From JBICHN01 sp043101845 (GTDB lineage Bacteria > Planctomycetota > Phycisphaerae > Phycisphaerales > UBA5793), in NCBI GenBank assembly GCA_043101845.1, contig JBICHN010000004.1:62001-126000 (forward strand): a DNA stretch of 64,000 bases, read 5' to 3'. The notes under the pieces were generated by a model that saw only the letters and a list, made by a program, of their open reading frames with translations, ran no database searches and was not told where the DNA came from. Numbering within the stretch: position 1 is the stretch's first letter; each line of letters opens with the position of its first letter. Below, piece after piece: positions 23,955 through 33,284 of the stretch. The translations under genes were made by a program, and so were the position numbers.

Positions 23955-25490
23955 TCAGTTCCCGTCGGCTTCGGCGAGTTCGATGATGGCGCGATAGTTC
24001 TCGCGGAAGAATTCGGTCCAGCGGATCCGGTCGAGCTCCTTGAGCTGAGCCCCGCTCGGACCCCCCCACCGTTCCTTGAGATCGGCCAGACCTTCGGTCG
24101 AATCGAGAGAGATCGTCCGATCATTCGACGGATCATCGTCCTCGCCTTGGAGCACGATGACGGGCATCGCGTGGAAGAGCCGCCGCATCTCGACCCAGTC
24201 CGGATGCTCGGGGCCCGCGGCGTTCATGGCGACCCAGGCCTCCTCGAGCGGCCGATGGTTGTCGATCGCCATGGCGCTGAAGAGCGGGGCGATGTTGCGG
24301 CGAATGTCGAAGTTCCACGCTTCGATCGGCTGCGCCGTGTCGAACGGGTTCACCTTGTCGATGAGCCGCTCGGCGTAGGCGCCGTAGAAGTCGGGGCGAA
24401 TCGGCAGGCGGCGCAACTCGAATCGTACGGGCCCGAGGCCGTCGCCCGACGCGTCGTCGCCGCGGGCGGGAAACTGCCAGAGCGCCTGCGCCTCGGGGGT
24501 GAGCGTGAACTCGACGAAACGCCGCGCGAGTTCCGGGTTCGGTCCGCCGCGGAGCATCGTGACCGGATCGGGATCGATGTCGGTCACGCCGACGGGCGCG
24601 ATGAACCCGAGGCGGTCCGGATCGCCTGCGTCGGCGATCGATTGCGCCTGCGACCGGCCGTAGAAGTCGATGCACATTCCCGCGGCCGCTTCGCCGAGGC
24701 TCACATCGATGGGCACCTTGCTCGACGAATTCGAGAAGTAGCGGCTGTTCGCGGCGGCCTCGCGGAGGATCGCCCAGCCCTCGCTCCACCCTTTAAGATT
24801 GAGAATGACTTCGAAGGTTGTGCAGATCGATCCGCTCTGGCCGGGATCGGCGAGCGCGATCCAGCCGGCGAGGCGCGGGTTCGTGAGGTCGGCCCAGGTG
24901 CGCGGCTCGGGCACGCGCAGGCGCTCGAGCACATCGCGGTTGTACACGACGCCGAACGCGCTGAGCGCCGTGCCGAACCAGTAGCGGTCCGGGTCGTAGA
25001 GCGTGTTGCGCCCGATCCGGTTGTCGCCGTACCACGCGGCGAGCTGTTCGTCGGTGAAGTCGATGGGCACGGCGATGGTCGCGGACCGTTCGACGCCGTC
25101 TTCGCCGATGGCGGAGACTTCGCGCTTCATCTGGCCGTGCTCGTACGACCCGCCGCCGAAGAGAAGATCATAACTCATCGAGCCGGGTTCGATCGGCCCG
25201 CGACGGATCGCGGCTTCGTACTCGGCGAAGACCTGCTTGCGGATCTCGGAGGTCCCGCCCGGCACGCGCCAGTCGAGCTTGACGCTCTGGCCGTAGTGTT
25301 CGCGATGCCAGTCGTCGAACGCGCGGGAGAACTCGTAGCGAATCTGCTCGTTGTGCGGCGAGATGATGACGAGCGAGAGGTCGGCGTCGTCGCCGGGTCG
25401 CGCGTCGTCCGGGCGAAAGGCGAAGGGCACGCCGAGTACGACGAGGAGTCCGAGCAGGATGCCGATTTTCGGGCCGTCGAGGAATCGCAT
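23955..25490 (-). CDS. ABC transporter solute-binding protein, iron/AfuA-like fold, unusually long
   Basis: 511 aa. One N-terminal hydrophobic segment (GILLGLLVVLGVPFAF) acts as signal or anchor; no lipobox Cys is visible. The body resembles class-II binding proteins of the FbpA/AfuA group: LSLVIISPHNEQIRYEFSRA, SYDLLFGGGSYEHGQM, GVVYNRDVLERLRVPEPRTW, LADPGQSGSICTTFEVIL, MLRGGPNPELARRFVEFTL. It is about 150 residues longer than FbpA, with a C-terminal helical extension. No permease or ATPase gene is adjacent; it sits 4 bp from pyruvate kinase and 29 bp from pyrF, so co-transcription is likely. The ligand is unknown. Confidence 0.85.
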   Translation of the reverse strand: MRFLDGPKIGILLGLLVVLGVPFAFRPDDARPGDDADLSLVIISPHNEQIRYEFSRAFDDWHREHYGQSVKLDWRVPGGTSEIRKQVFAEYEAAIRRGPIEPGSMSYDLLFGGGSYEHGQMKREVSAIGEDGVERSATIAVPIDFTDEQLAAWYGDNRIGRNTLYDPDRYWFGTALSAFGVVYNRDVLERLRVPEPRTWADLTNPRLAGWIALADPGQSGSICTTFEVILNLKGWSEGWAILREAAANSRYFSNSSSKVPIDVSLGEAAAGMCIDFYGRSQAQSIADAGDPDRLGFIAPVGVTDIDPDPVTMLRGGPNPELARRFVEFTLTPEAQALWQFPARGDDASGDGLGPVRFELRRLPIRPDFYGAYAERLIDKVNPFDTAQPIEAWNFDIRRNIAPLFSAMAIDNHRPLEEAWVAMNAAGPEHPDWVEMRRLFHAMPVIVLQGEDDDPSNDRTISLDSTEGLADLKERWGGPSGAQLKELDRIRWTEFFRENYRAIIELAEADGN

Positions 25491-25519
25491 GGGCGCCGCC
25501 GTGGAGCGATGAAACGGGC

Positions 25520-26431
25520 TTAGAGGATAGCGCCGACCTCGTCGGCGAAGCGGCGGGCCGCGACGCCGATCGACTCGATCCAGTCGTCCGACGCGTCGTC
25601 TTCGTAGGCGAAGATGACCGAGCGGCTCGCGGTGACGATGGCGCCGCGCCCGTCGGGACGGAAGCAGGCGCGGACATCGTCGGCGCCGGCGCCCTGGGCG
25701 CCGTAGCCGGGGACGAGGAAGATCGCGCGGGGCATGAGTTCGCGGAGGCGGGCGATCTCGTCCGTCTTCGTCGCGCCGACGACGGCGCCGAGATCGCTGT
25801 AGCCCATCTCGCCGAGATGATCGGCGCCGAGGCGGTCGATGATCCGCGCGAGGTGTTCGGCGACGGTGTCGCCCGACTCGAGCCGCGCGGTCTGGAGCTC
25901 ATCTCCGCCCGGGTTGCTCGTGCGCACGAGGGCGAACGCGCCGTGGCCGTCGCGGAGGAAGGGCGTGATCCCGTCGGCGCCGAGGTACGCGTTGATCGTG
26001 ATCGCGTCGGGCCGGTCGTGCGGCGTGACGATGTCGCTCGGCGGGCGGGGCGGATCGAAGGTCGCGGCCGCGTAATGCTCGGCGCTGATCCCGATGTCGC
26101 CGCGCTTCGCGTCGAGGATGACGACGAGTTCGCGGTCGATCGCCTCCTGCACGAGGGAGTAGAGCGTTTCGACGCCGTCTTCGCGGTAGCGTTCGAAGCA
26201 GGCGGATTGAATCTTGATCGCGGGGACGCTGTCGGCGACGGCGTCGATGACCTCGACGCCGAACTGGAAGATCGCGGTGACTTCGTCGCCCGGCTCGCCG
26301 GTGTCGCGCTTGAGCGCGTCGGGCAGGCGCTCGTAGACCGGGTCGAGTCCGACGCAGACCGGCGCGCCGCCCTTGCGGTCGATCGCGGTGAGGAGTCGGT
26401 CGGAGAAGCGCGCGGTCGTCGTCGTGGTCAT
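25520..26431 (-). CDS. pyrF: Orotidine 5'-phosphate decarboxylase (type 2)
   Basis: 303 aa from ATG 26431; an in-frame ATG at 26494 would add 21 low-complexity residues and is less likely. Recognisable blocks are PVCVGLDPVYERLP, IKIQSACFERY, VVILDAKRGDIGISAEHYA (the D-x-K-x2-D catalytic core) and IFLVPGYGAQGAGADDV, with the C-terminal ASRSVIFAYED. It decarboxylates OMP to UMP, so with pyrH at 14 kb it feeds UTP and CTP synthesis. The PyrF length and motifs are of the longer (about 280-300 aa) clade. Confidence 0.96.
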   Translation of the reverse strand: MTTTTTARFSDRLLTAIDRKGGAPVCVGLDPVYERLPDALKRDTGEPGDEVTAIFQFGVEVIDAVADSVPAIKIQSACFERYREDGVETLYSLVQEAIDRELVVILDAKRGDIGISAEHYAAATFDPPRPPSDIVTPHDRPDAITINAYLGADGITPFLRDGHGAFALVRTSNPGGDELQTARLESGDTVAEHLARIIDRLGADHLGEMGYSDLGAVVGATKTDEIARLRELMPRAIFLVPGYGAQGAGADDVRACFRPDGRGAIVTASRSVIFAYEDDASDDWIESIGVAARRFADEVGAIL

Positions 26432-26574
26432 CGGCAGGTCCGTCGAGTCACGAGTGGAGGACGAAGGGGCGACGGTCGGCGATGGGGTCGTCATCGGGAG
26501 AGGGTATTCGCGGGAATGGAGCGCGAACAGGCGCCCGGGCGCGCCGGCGCGGCGGAGCGATACAATCGCCCGAC

Positions 26575-27063
26575 ATGAGCGGACCCGGACACGCCCCGAA
26601 ACACATCGATGTGAAGCGCGACCGCGGCGTCACGATCCTCTGGCCCGACGGCCGGACGAGCTATTACTCCGTGCGCTATCTCCGCAAATGGTCGCCCTCG
26701 GCCGAGGCGCGGCACATGCGCGAGGAAATCGCGAAGAATCCGCTTACTGTGCTCCCCGCGAGCGCCCAGTCCGGGGAGAAGCCGCTCACGATCGCGAACG
26801 CGGAGTTCGTCGGGCATTATGCGATCAAGTTCAGCTTCAGCGACGGGCACGACACGGGGATCTACTCGTGGGAGTACTTGCGCGAGATCGATCCGCAGAT
26901 GATCGAAGCGCGGAAGGCGGCGCGCGGCGGCGGCGACGGTAAGGCGGGTTCGTCGCGCGGGCCGAAGCGGCCGCGCGGCGCGGACGCGGACGGCGTCGAC
27001 CCCGACGGCGCCGCGTGGCGCCGCGAGGTGGAAGAAGAAGGAGAGGGTGGAACGAAATCATGA
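26575..27063 (+). CDS. DUF971 (GBBH-like N-terminal domain) protein
   Basis: 162 aa. The ATG at 26575 starts MSGPGHAPKHIDVKRDRGVT. Residues 10-105 are a DUF971 domain: ILWPDGRTSYYSVRYLRKWS and YAIKFSFSDGHDTGIYSWEY, LREID. This small domain is found at the N-terminus of gamma-butyrobetaine hydroxylases and as free proteins often near Mrp/ApbC Fe-S carriers. The last 55 residues are charged, Gly/Arg/Asp-rich and probably disordered. It overlaps the following thioesterase gene by 4 bp (ATGA). No clear molecular role is established. Confidence 0.85.
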   Translation: MSGPGHAPKHIDVKRDRGVTILWPDGRTSYYSVRYLRKWSPSAEARHMREEIAKNPLTVLPASAQSGEKPLTIANAEFVGHYAIKFSFSDGHDTGIYSWEYLREIDPQMIEARKAARGGGDGKAGSSRGPKRPRGADADGVDPDGAAWRREVEEEGEGGTKS

Positions 27064-27560
27064 GTGTGTACCGCACGGCGGGTCCGCCGACGGATCCGAT
27101 TCCCGTCGAGTTTCCCGAGGTCGACTGGAAGGCCGTCGGCTGTGACATCGCGCGACCGTTTACGCTCGGGCTCGAGGTGAACGAGTCGCACATGGGTCGC
27201 GCGATCCGGCATGTGCCGAATGTCGAGTATGTGCGCTGGATGGAGATCGCCGCGGTCAGCCACAGCGCGGCGCTCGGCTATACGCGGGACTACCACAAAG
27301 AGAACGGCGTCATGTGGTTCGTGCGCCGGCACGAGATCGACTACCTCGGCGAGGTGTTCGAGGGGGATACGATCGCGATCGCGACCTGGGTGAGCCGCAT
27401 GGAGAAGTCGCGTTCGCATCGCGAGTACCTCGTGTATCGGCCGTCGGACTCGACGAAGATCCTGCGCGGCACGACGATCTGGGTGCTCGTCTCAATCAAA
27501 ACGCGCAAACCGATGCGGGTGAATCCGGAGATGATCGAGAAGTATGTGCCGAAGATTTAG
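27060..27560 (+). CDS. Acyl-CoA/acyl-ACP thioesterase, hotdog fold
   Basis: 166 aa. ATG at 27060 overlaps the DUF971 stop. The core reads RPFTLGLEVNESHMGRAIRH then VEYVRWMEIAAVSHSAALG, WFVRRHEIDYLGEVFEGDTI and VSRMEKSRSHREYLVYR, typical of 4HBT_2 acyl thioesterases. The Asp of YbgC enzymes is replaced here by the NESHMGR region, closer to the FatA-like branch. The stop TAG is supplied by the TTAG end of the adjoining family A repeat, so the original 3' end may have been altered by insertion. Confidence 0.85.
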   Translation: MSVYRTAGPPTDPIPVEFPEVDWKAVGCDIARPFTLGLEVNESHMGRAIRHVPNVEYVRWMEIAAVSHSAALGYTRDYHKENGVMWFVRRHEIDYLGEVFEGDTIAIATWVSRMEKSRSHREYLVYRPSDSTKILRGTTIWVLVSIKTRKPMRVNPEMIEKYVPKI

Positions 27561-27739
27561 CCCCGGGTGAACACACCCGGGGGAGCGGGGCGCGTCGAGT
27601 CGTTGGTGTCGCGAGATTGAGTGACGCGTTGCATCACGCGAGGAAGACGATCCGGTCGCTTGTCGTCGTGGGTCGAGTGCGCAACGGACCACGCGCGATT
27701 TTGAACGCCGCTCCCCCATGTGTATTCACATGGGGCTAA
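27557..27739 (+). repeat. Family A hairpin-ended element, unit 1 of cluster 1
   Basis: 183 bp. The left end is TTAGCCCCGGGTGAACACAC with a CCCCGGGTG/CACCCGGGG stem and AACA loop. The right end is the inverse of TTAGCCCCATGTGAATACAC with a CCCCATGTG/CACATGGGG stem. Both are followed inward by GAGCGG/CCGCTC. The interior has the family core GCGAGGAAGACGATCCG. The first bases form the stop codon of the thioesterase. Confidence 0.9.
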
Positions 27740-27803
27740 GTTGGGTCGTGCGCACTTGCGCACGAATGTGCGAGGCCACGCATTTAGCCCCGGGTGAAGA
27801 GGT

Positions 27804-27987
27804 TTAGCCCCGGGTGAATACACCCGGGGGAGCGGGGCGCGTCGGCTCGTTGGTGTCGCGAGATTGAGTGACGCGTTGCATGACCGCGAGGAAGACGAAT
27901 CGGCCTCTTGTCTTCGCGGGTCGCGCGCGCAACGGACCACGCGCGATTTTGGACGCCGCTCCCCCATGTGTATTCACATGGGGCTAA
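27804..27987 (+). repeat. Family A element, unit 2 of cluster 1, with partial ends nearby
   Basis: 184 bp, about 85-90% like unit 1, same hairpin arrangement. A stray left end (TTTAGCCCCGGGTGAAGAGG, 27782-27801) lies just before it. A stray right end (GTTCACCTGGGGCTCTAA, about 27995-28014) lies just after it, directly next to the stop of the RND permease gene. The cluster separates two convergent genes. Confidence 0.9.
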
Positions 27988-28017
27988 GTTGGGGTGTTCA
28001 CCTGGGGCTCTAAGCGT

Positions 28018-31000
28018 TCACCGCTTTCGTGAGGCGCCGACGACTGGGGCGGGTTCGGGTTCGCGGGTGGGCGTGGTGGTGGGCTTCTTCGCCGGCGTCG
28101 GTTTCGGCGTGGTCGATGGCGCGCCGGGTTTCGATGATGACCCTGGCGCCGGCGCCGGCGATGGCGTCACATCTTCCGTCACGCCGCCTACGACATCGTC
28201 GACCGAACTTCCGAACCACCCGCCGACCACGAGCCGCAGATCGAGGACGAGGCTGAAGAGGAGCGGCACGAGGAAGAGCGTAAAGATCGTGCTCACGAGC
28301 AGCCCGCCGACGACCACACTGCCAAGCCCGCGATAGAGCTCGGACCCCGAGCCCGGCATGACGACGAGCGGAAGCATGCCGCCGACCGAAGTCATCGTGC
28401 TCATCATGATCGGACGGAGACGCGTCCGCGCGCTCTCCGCGATCGCGCGGCGCGGCGGAAGTTTCTCGGCCTGGTTGAGCCCGGTCTCGCCTTCGCCGCG
28501 CATGAAGTTGAGCGCCTGGTGGACGAGGAGGATCGCGTTGTTCACGACGACGCCAATAAGGATGACGAAGCCGAGCATCGCGAGGACATCCATCTTCTGC
28601 TCGGGCAGGTAGCGATTGAAGGTGCTCCACTCGTGGACGACGCGCAGGCCGATGAAGCCGCCGAGCGTCGCGAGCGGCACGCTGAGCAGAATGACGAGCG
28701 GGTAGAGGAACGACTCGAAGAGCACGCACATGAGGAGGTACACGATGAGCAGCGCGAGAAACATGCGGCTGCCGAGCAGTCCCGTGAGCGTGCCGTCACC
28801 GAGCATCGCGGCGCGCACCGCGGTGAGCTTGTCCGCCGAGCCGGCGAGCCGCGTATCGACGCTCGGCGCGATCTGACCGGACTGGCGCATGCCGGAGAGG
28901 ATGGCGTCGATCTCCTCCATCGCCTCTTCGAGCGCGAGGTCGCGCGGCGGGCTGAACTCGATGGTGACCGCGCGCCGCTCTTCGACGCGGTTGATCTGCG
29001 TCGGCGCCGTGGTGCGCACGAGGCGGGCGACTTCGCCGAGCGGGACGACGAATCCCTCGGGTGTCGCGATGGGCGCCTGGGCGAGCTGATCGATGTCGCG
29101 CTGAAGCGGCGCGCCGCTTTCGCTCACGCCGTTCGTATCGACGACCTTGATGTCGATCGATTCGCCCTCGGCCCGGTACTCGCCGACGAACAAGCCGTCA
29201 CCGAGCGCCTGAAGCGCGGCGCCGAGGTCCTGCGTCGTGAGGCCGAGCTCGGTCGCGCGGCGACGGTTGAGCTGCAACTGCACTTCCGGTCCGGGCACAT
29301 TGAAGTTGCCCGGGTCGGGCCGGAGACCGGAGTACCCGTACTTGCCGCCGAGCGCCATCATGGCGCCCTGCGCCGCCTGCGTGACTTCGCCGAGGTTGTC
29401 GCCGACGAATTCGATTTCGATCGACGCGCCGGTCGAACCGCCGACGCGAAAGAGCGGCGCCTGGAAGCTGAACGCGAAGGTGCCGGGCATCTTCTCGGAG
29501 CGCGTCGCGTGCGTCATGAGCGCCAGCGTGTCGGCGACGCGCTGGTCTTCTTCGCTCACGGCGCCGTGGAACATCTGTCCGCTGCTCAGCCCGACGAAGA
29601 AGTAGTTGTTGATGGGCGGCGGCTGGATGTCCATCATTCCGCCGCGCCCGTCCGGAATCTGAATCGCCGGCAGATTCGCGACGGCCTTCTCGTACGCGGC
29701 CGGATCGTCACGGAGTTCGAGCACTTCCCAGTAGGGCGCGAGATCTTCCTCGACGCGCTTCGCGATGCGCTCCATCGTGTCGAGGTTGTACCCGGGCGGC
29801 GGGATCATGAACCCGAACACGAGGTTGCGATTGCCCGTCGGCAGGTAGTCGGCCGGCGGCATGAGCAGGAGCGAGCCGAAGATGGCGCCCGCAGCGAAGA
29901 TCGCGACGAGCGCGGCTCTCGCGATCACGCTGCCGCACAGCCAGTAGATGAGCCGGCCGACGAGGGCGGACGGCGAGCGGCCGTGCTCGAGCCAGTCGGT
30001 TCGCGTGTGCTCCTTGCGCGCCTTGTCGTTCCGCGCCGTGAGGCGCAGCCAGCCGCGCGCCGCGCACGGGATCACCGTAATTGACACGACAAGCGAGAGG
30101 AGCACCGACGCGCAGATCGCGAGCGAGATGTCGCGGAACAACTGCCCCGCTTCTTCCTCGAGGAAGAGGATCGGGACGAACACGGCGACGGTCGTGAGGG
30201 TCGACGCGAGAATGGCGCCCCACACTTCGCGCGTGGCGCCGTAGGCGGCGTGCATCGGCCGCTCGCCGAGTTCGAGCCGCCGGAAGATGTTCTCGAGCAC
30301 GACGATCGAGTTGTCGACGACCATGCCGATCGCGAACGCAAGTCCGGCGAGACTGATCACATTGAGATTGCGCCCGAGTCCGACCATCGCGACGAAAGTG
30401 CCGACGACGGAAATCGGAATCGCGAGCGCGATGATGCCGACCGACCGGAGCGAGCGGAGGAAGAGGAGCAGCGTGATGACCGCGAGCGCGCCGCCGATGT
30501 AGATGTTCGAGATGACGAGGTTGATCGCCTGGTCGATGTAGATCGTCTGGTCGTAGACCTTGCGGAGCTTGAGGTCGCCGTTGAGGTTGATCTCGCGGGC
30601 CTTCGCTTCGAGGAGTCCGCCCGGCCCGTTAAGGCTTCCGAGCTCCTCGTTCACGCCTTCCATGACCGCGATGACATTCGACCCGACCTCGCGCTGCACA
30701 TTGAGCGCGAGCACCGTGCGGCCCTTGTTGCGCACGAAGCTGAAGGGCTCTTTATGCGACAAGCGCACCTCGGCGACATCGCCGACGCGGACCGGTCCGC
30801 CCGGCGTCTGTACGATGATCGTCTCGTTCACTTCGTCGACCGACCCGTAGCGGCCGACGGTGCGCACGGCGACATCGAGCTTGCCCTCCTGCACGGCGCC
30901 GGCGGAGACATTCACATTCTCACGGCGCAGCGCCGTCGCGACCTCGCCGTAGGTCAACCCGTGCTGCGCGAGGCGCACCGGATCGACGCGGATCTGCACT

Positions 31001-31554
31001 TCGCGTTCCCAGCCGCCGAGCACATTCACTTCGGACACGCCGACGACACGCTCGAGCGACGGCTTCACCCGATCTTCGGCGAAGTCCTGGAGCGCGCGCA
31101 TGTCGAAGTCGTCGTCGGTCGTCTCAAAGATGATCCAGGCGATATAGTCCTTGTCGCGCGGGTCGCCGTCGGTGATGACCGGCTCGTCGACCGTGTCCGG
31201 GTAGTCGGGCACTTCGCGGAGCTTGTCGGAGACTTCGCGCAGCGCCGCGTCCTTGTCGACACCGACATTGAACTCGAGCGTGATCGAGCCCATCGAGTAG
31301 CTGCTCTCGCTCACCATGCGCTTGAGGCCGGTGACGCCCTTGAGCTTCTCCTCCTGCTTCTCGATGATGTCGCGCTCGACCTCCTGCGGGTTCGCGCCCT
31401 CCCAGAAGGTGGAGACCGTGATGACCGTGCTGTCGACATTCGGCGTGAGCTGGATCGGAATGCGCGTGAGCGCGAGGACACCGAAGAGGATGATGAGGAT
31501 CACCCCGACGGCGACGGCCACGGGCTTCTGGATCGAAGCGCGAATGAGGTCCAT
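28018..31554 (-). CDS. RND efflux permease (AcrB/HAE1-like)
   Basis: 1178 aa from ATG 31554 (MDLIRASIQKPVAVAVGVIL). The RND layout is clear: span 1 at about 9-27, periplasmic loops, a block of spans at about 340-560, a second large loop, and spans near 900-1080. Conserved pieces include IPIQLTPNVDSTVITVST, FAIGMVVDNSIVVLENIFRR (proton relay Asp pair) and VILIGVVVNNAILLVHQAL. The last 55 residues are a Pro/Ala/Lys-rich tail longer than in AcrB. It uses the proton gradient to export lipophilic compounds with the adaptor encoded 289 bp upstream. No TolC-like gene is seen in the window. Confidence 0.95.
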   Translation of the reverse strand: MDLIRASIQKPVAVAVGVILIILFGVLALTRIPIQLTPNVDSTVITVSTFWEGANPQEVERDIIEKQEEKLKGVTGLKRMVSESSYSMGSITLEFNVGVDKDAALREVSDKLREVPDYPDTVDEPVITDGDPRDKDYIAWIIFETTDDDFDMRALQDFAEDRVKPSLERVVGVSEVNVLGGWEREVQIRVDPVRLAQHGLTYGEVATALRRENVNVSAGAVQEGKLDVAVRTVGRYGSVDEVNETIIVQTPGGPVRVGDVAEVRLSHKEPFSFVRNKGRTVLALNVQREVGSNVIAVMEGVNEELGSLNGPGGLLEAKAREINLNGDLKLRKVYDQTIYIDQAINLVISNIYIGGALAVITLLLFLRSLRSVGIIALAIPISVVGTFVAMVGLGRNLNVISLAGLAFAIGMVVDNSIVVLENIFRRLELGERPMHAAYGATREVWGAILASTLTTVAVFVPILFLEEEAGQLFRDISLAICASVLLSLVVSITVIPCAARGWLRLTARNDKARKEHTRTDWLEHGRSPSALVGRLIYWLCGSVIARAALVAIFAAGAIFGSLLLMPPADYLPTGNRNLVFGFMIPPPGYNLDTMERIAKRVEEDLAPYWEVLELRDDPAAYEKAVANLPAIQIPDGRGGMMDIQPPPINNYFFVGLSSGQMFHGAVSEEDQRVADTLALMTHATRSEKMPGTFAFSFQAPLFRVGGSTGASIEIEFVGDNLGEVTQAAQGAMMALGGKYGYSGLRPDPGNFNVPGPEVQLQLNRRRATELGLTTQDLGAALQALGDGLFVGEYRAEGESIDIKVVDTNGVSESGAPLQRDIDQLAQAPIATPEGFVVPLGEVARLVRTTAPTQINRVEERRAVTIEFSPPRDLALEEAMEEIDAILSGMRQSGQIAPSVDTRLAGSADKLTAVRAAMLGDGTLTGLLGSRMFLALLIVYLLMCVLFESFLYPLVILLSVPLATLGGFIGLRVVHEWSTFNRYLPEQKMDVLAMLGFVILIGVVVNNAILLVHQALNFMRGEGETGLNQAEKLPPRRAIAESARTRLRPIMMSTMTSVGGMLPLVVMPGSGSELYRGLGSVVVGGLLVSTIFTLFLVPLLFSLVLDLRLVVGGWFGSSVDDVVGGVTEDVTPSPAPAPGSSSKPGAPSTTPKPTPAKKPTTTPTREPEPAPVVGASRKR

Positions 31555-31729
31555 CTGGTCTCGTTTCTGCCTGAACGAGGTTGTCCCACCCACCGGGCCC
31601 GCGCGTCGCGGCGGTTCCTCCCGGGACGCGTCCTCTATCCTAGGGAGCGGCGACGAGCGAGTTGCGGACCTCGCTCCGATGCGGGGGGATACACGAGGGG
31701 TTCAGAGGGTCGGGCGCGATTGGACGGTC

Positions 31730-31795
31730 GGAACCGGACCTCCGCTCGTCGGCGCTGCGCTTCGACTTCGCTCCAGTCCGGCTTGATGAACGACT
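31730..31795 (+). repeat. REP family B, single unit
   Basis: GGAACCGGACCTCCGCTCGT ... CTCCAGTCCGGCTTGATGAA between the RND adaptor and permease genes. It could influence the relative expression of the two minus-strand genes by forming a hairpin in their shared transcript. Confidence 0.75.
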
Positions 31796-31843
31796 CTCGC
31801 GCGACACGACGCCTGACGCGATTCAAATCTGGACGCGTCGCGC

Positions 31844-32992
31844 TCACCCGCCGTTCGCGATCGGCGCTTCGGCGCCGGTCTCCATGGGTCTCACGGGCGC
31901 ACCGGGATAGAGGCGTTCGTTTCCTTCGACGACGATGAGGTCGCCGGGGCCGATCGGTCCGTTCACGATGACCCGGTCGACGCCGGCGCTCGACCCGGTT
32001 TCGATCGACATCTGCATCGCCATGCCGTCGCGCACGACGAACACATAGGCGCCGGTGGGCGAGCGCATGACCGCGTCCTTGCTCACCGTGATCGACTGCA
32101 CCATCTCGCCGGTTGGAGCGAACGCGGTGAGCGACATGCCGGGCTTGATGGCGCCGCCCTGGTCGTCGAGCGCGACGCGCACCGGGTAGCTTCGCGCCTG
32201 CTCGTTCGCGACGGGGACGATGGCGCGGACGCGGCCGGTCACCGGATCATCGAGGGCGCGGAGGCGCACTTCGATCTCGTCCCCCACCGCGAGCGCGTTC
32301 ACGATGCCCTCGGGCACATCGAGCACGGCGTCGACGCGACCGGTCTCGATGAGATCGACGACCGCGCCGCCGGCGGGGATCCATTCGCCGATCTCGATGC
32401 GCTTGTCGACCACGACGCCGTTGAACGGCGCGCGGATCGTGTGGCCGGCGAGGCGGCGCTCCCAGCGCTTGATCTCCGCCTCCTGCACGGCGACGGACTT
32501 GCGGGCGCGTTCGAGCTTCGTCTCTTCGAGCTTGAGGGCGCTGCGCGCGTCTTCGACTTCCTTCGGCCGCGCCGCGTTCGACTGCGAAAGGTCGACGAGC
32601 GAGTTGAGATCGCGCTCGGCCTGTTCGACTTCCACGATGGCCTCGTCGACCGCCGCGTGCGCCTCGGCGAGCGAGGCCCGGGCCGCTTCGATCTGAAGTT
32701 CGATGAGATCCGAATCGATCTGCGCGAGCAGGGCGCCGGCGCTCACCGTGTCGCCTTCCTCAACCGCGACTTCGAGCGTGAGGCCTTCCTCTTCACTCGC
32801 GACGACGGCGCGGCGGCGGGGCTGGACATTTCCGACCACCGTGAACATGCGCTGGGTCGATTCGAGCCGCGCCGCGTCGGCGCGGACCGGGGTCGCGGGC
32901 GGACCGCCCTGCGCGACGGCGGGCGCCGCGTGCACGACGAGGGCCAGCGCGAGCGCGAGCGGGATGAGAAGCGCCGGGGCAATTCGAGACAT
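31844..32992 (-). CDS. RND periplasmic adaptor (membrane fusion protein)
   Basis: 382 aa. Signal peptide MSRIAPALLIPLALALALVV, cleaved near AVAQ. A barrel-sandwich half (RRAVVASEEEGLTLEVAVEE), a coiled-coil hairpin at about 95-175 (EVEQAERDLNSL...KLERARKSVAVQEAEIKRWE), the second lipoyl half (GHTIRAPFNGVVVDKRIEIG) and beta-barrel and membrane-proximal domains follow. No lipobox Cys is seen. It links the permease encoded downstream to an outer-membrane channel. It is the first gene of the pair; upstream are family A repeats and clpX. Confidence 0.94.
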   Translation of the reverse strand: MSRIAPALLIPLALALALVVHAAPAVAQGGPPATPVRADAARLESTQRMFTVVGNVQPRRRAVVASEEEGLTLEVAVEEGDTVSAGALLAQIDSDLIELQIEAARASLAEAHAAVDEAIVEVEQAERDLNSLVDLSQSNAARPKEVEDARSALKLEETKLERARKSVAVQEAEIKRWERRLAGHTIRAPFNGVVVDKRIEIGEWIPAGGAVVDLIETGRVDAVLDVPEGIVNALAVGDEIEVRLRALDDPVTGRVRAIVPVANEQARSYPVRVALDDQGGAIKPGMSLTAFAPTGEMVQSITVSKDAVMRSPTGAYVFVVRDGMAMQMSIETGSSAGVDRVIVNGPIGPGDLIVVEGNERLYPGAPVRPMETGAEAPIANGG

Positions 32993-33143
32993 GATCGATC
33001 GACTCCATCGAGGACGGGCGGGCGGGTGGGCGGGCTGAGGGACGCGCCGGGCGACGCCGCGTCCGTTCTCTTCGTCTACCTACCGGTACCGAACGCGGCC
33101 GTGGCGTGGTCGGAATCAGGCGGGTTCGGAAGTGTAGAGCAAC

Positions 33144-33284
33144 TTCGCCCCGGGTGAACACACCCTCTTCCATTCGCCCCGGGTGAACACACCCTCTCCA
33201 TTCGCCCCGGGTGAATACACCCTCTCCATTCGCCCCGGGTGAATACACCCTCTCCATTCGCCCCGGGTGAATACACCCTCTCCA
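33144..33284 (+). repeat. 28-bp tandem array made from one family A end
   Basis: Five direct copies of a 28-29-bp unit, TTCGCCCCGGGTGAAYACAC followed by CCTCTCCA. The unit is the left terminus of the family A element cut after the first half of its second stem arm. The sixth copy (33285) continues into a complete element. There are no spacers, so this is not a CRISPR. Copies 1-2 have AACAC and copies 3-5 AATAC in the loop. Confidence 0.9.

Noticed and set aside
27557..27987. Family A elements as integron attC cassettes
   Set aside because: No tyrosine integrase, no cassette-like genes between copies, and no conserved GTTRRRY core at a fixed place, although GTTGGG often follows the right end.
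33144..33284. Direct 28-bp repeats looking like a small CRISPR array
   Set aside because: Copies are contiguous with no spacers, no cas gene is nearby, and the unit is the end of a known element.
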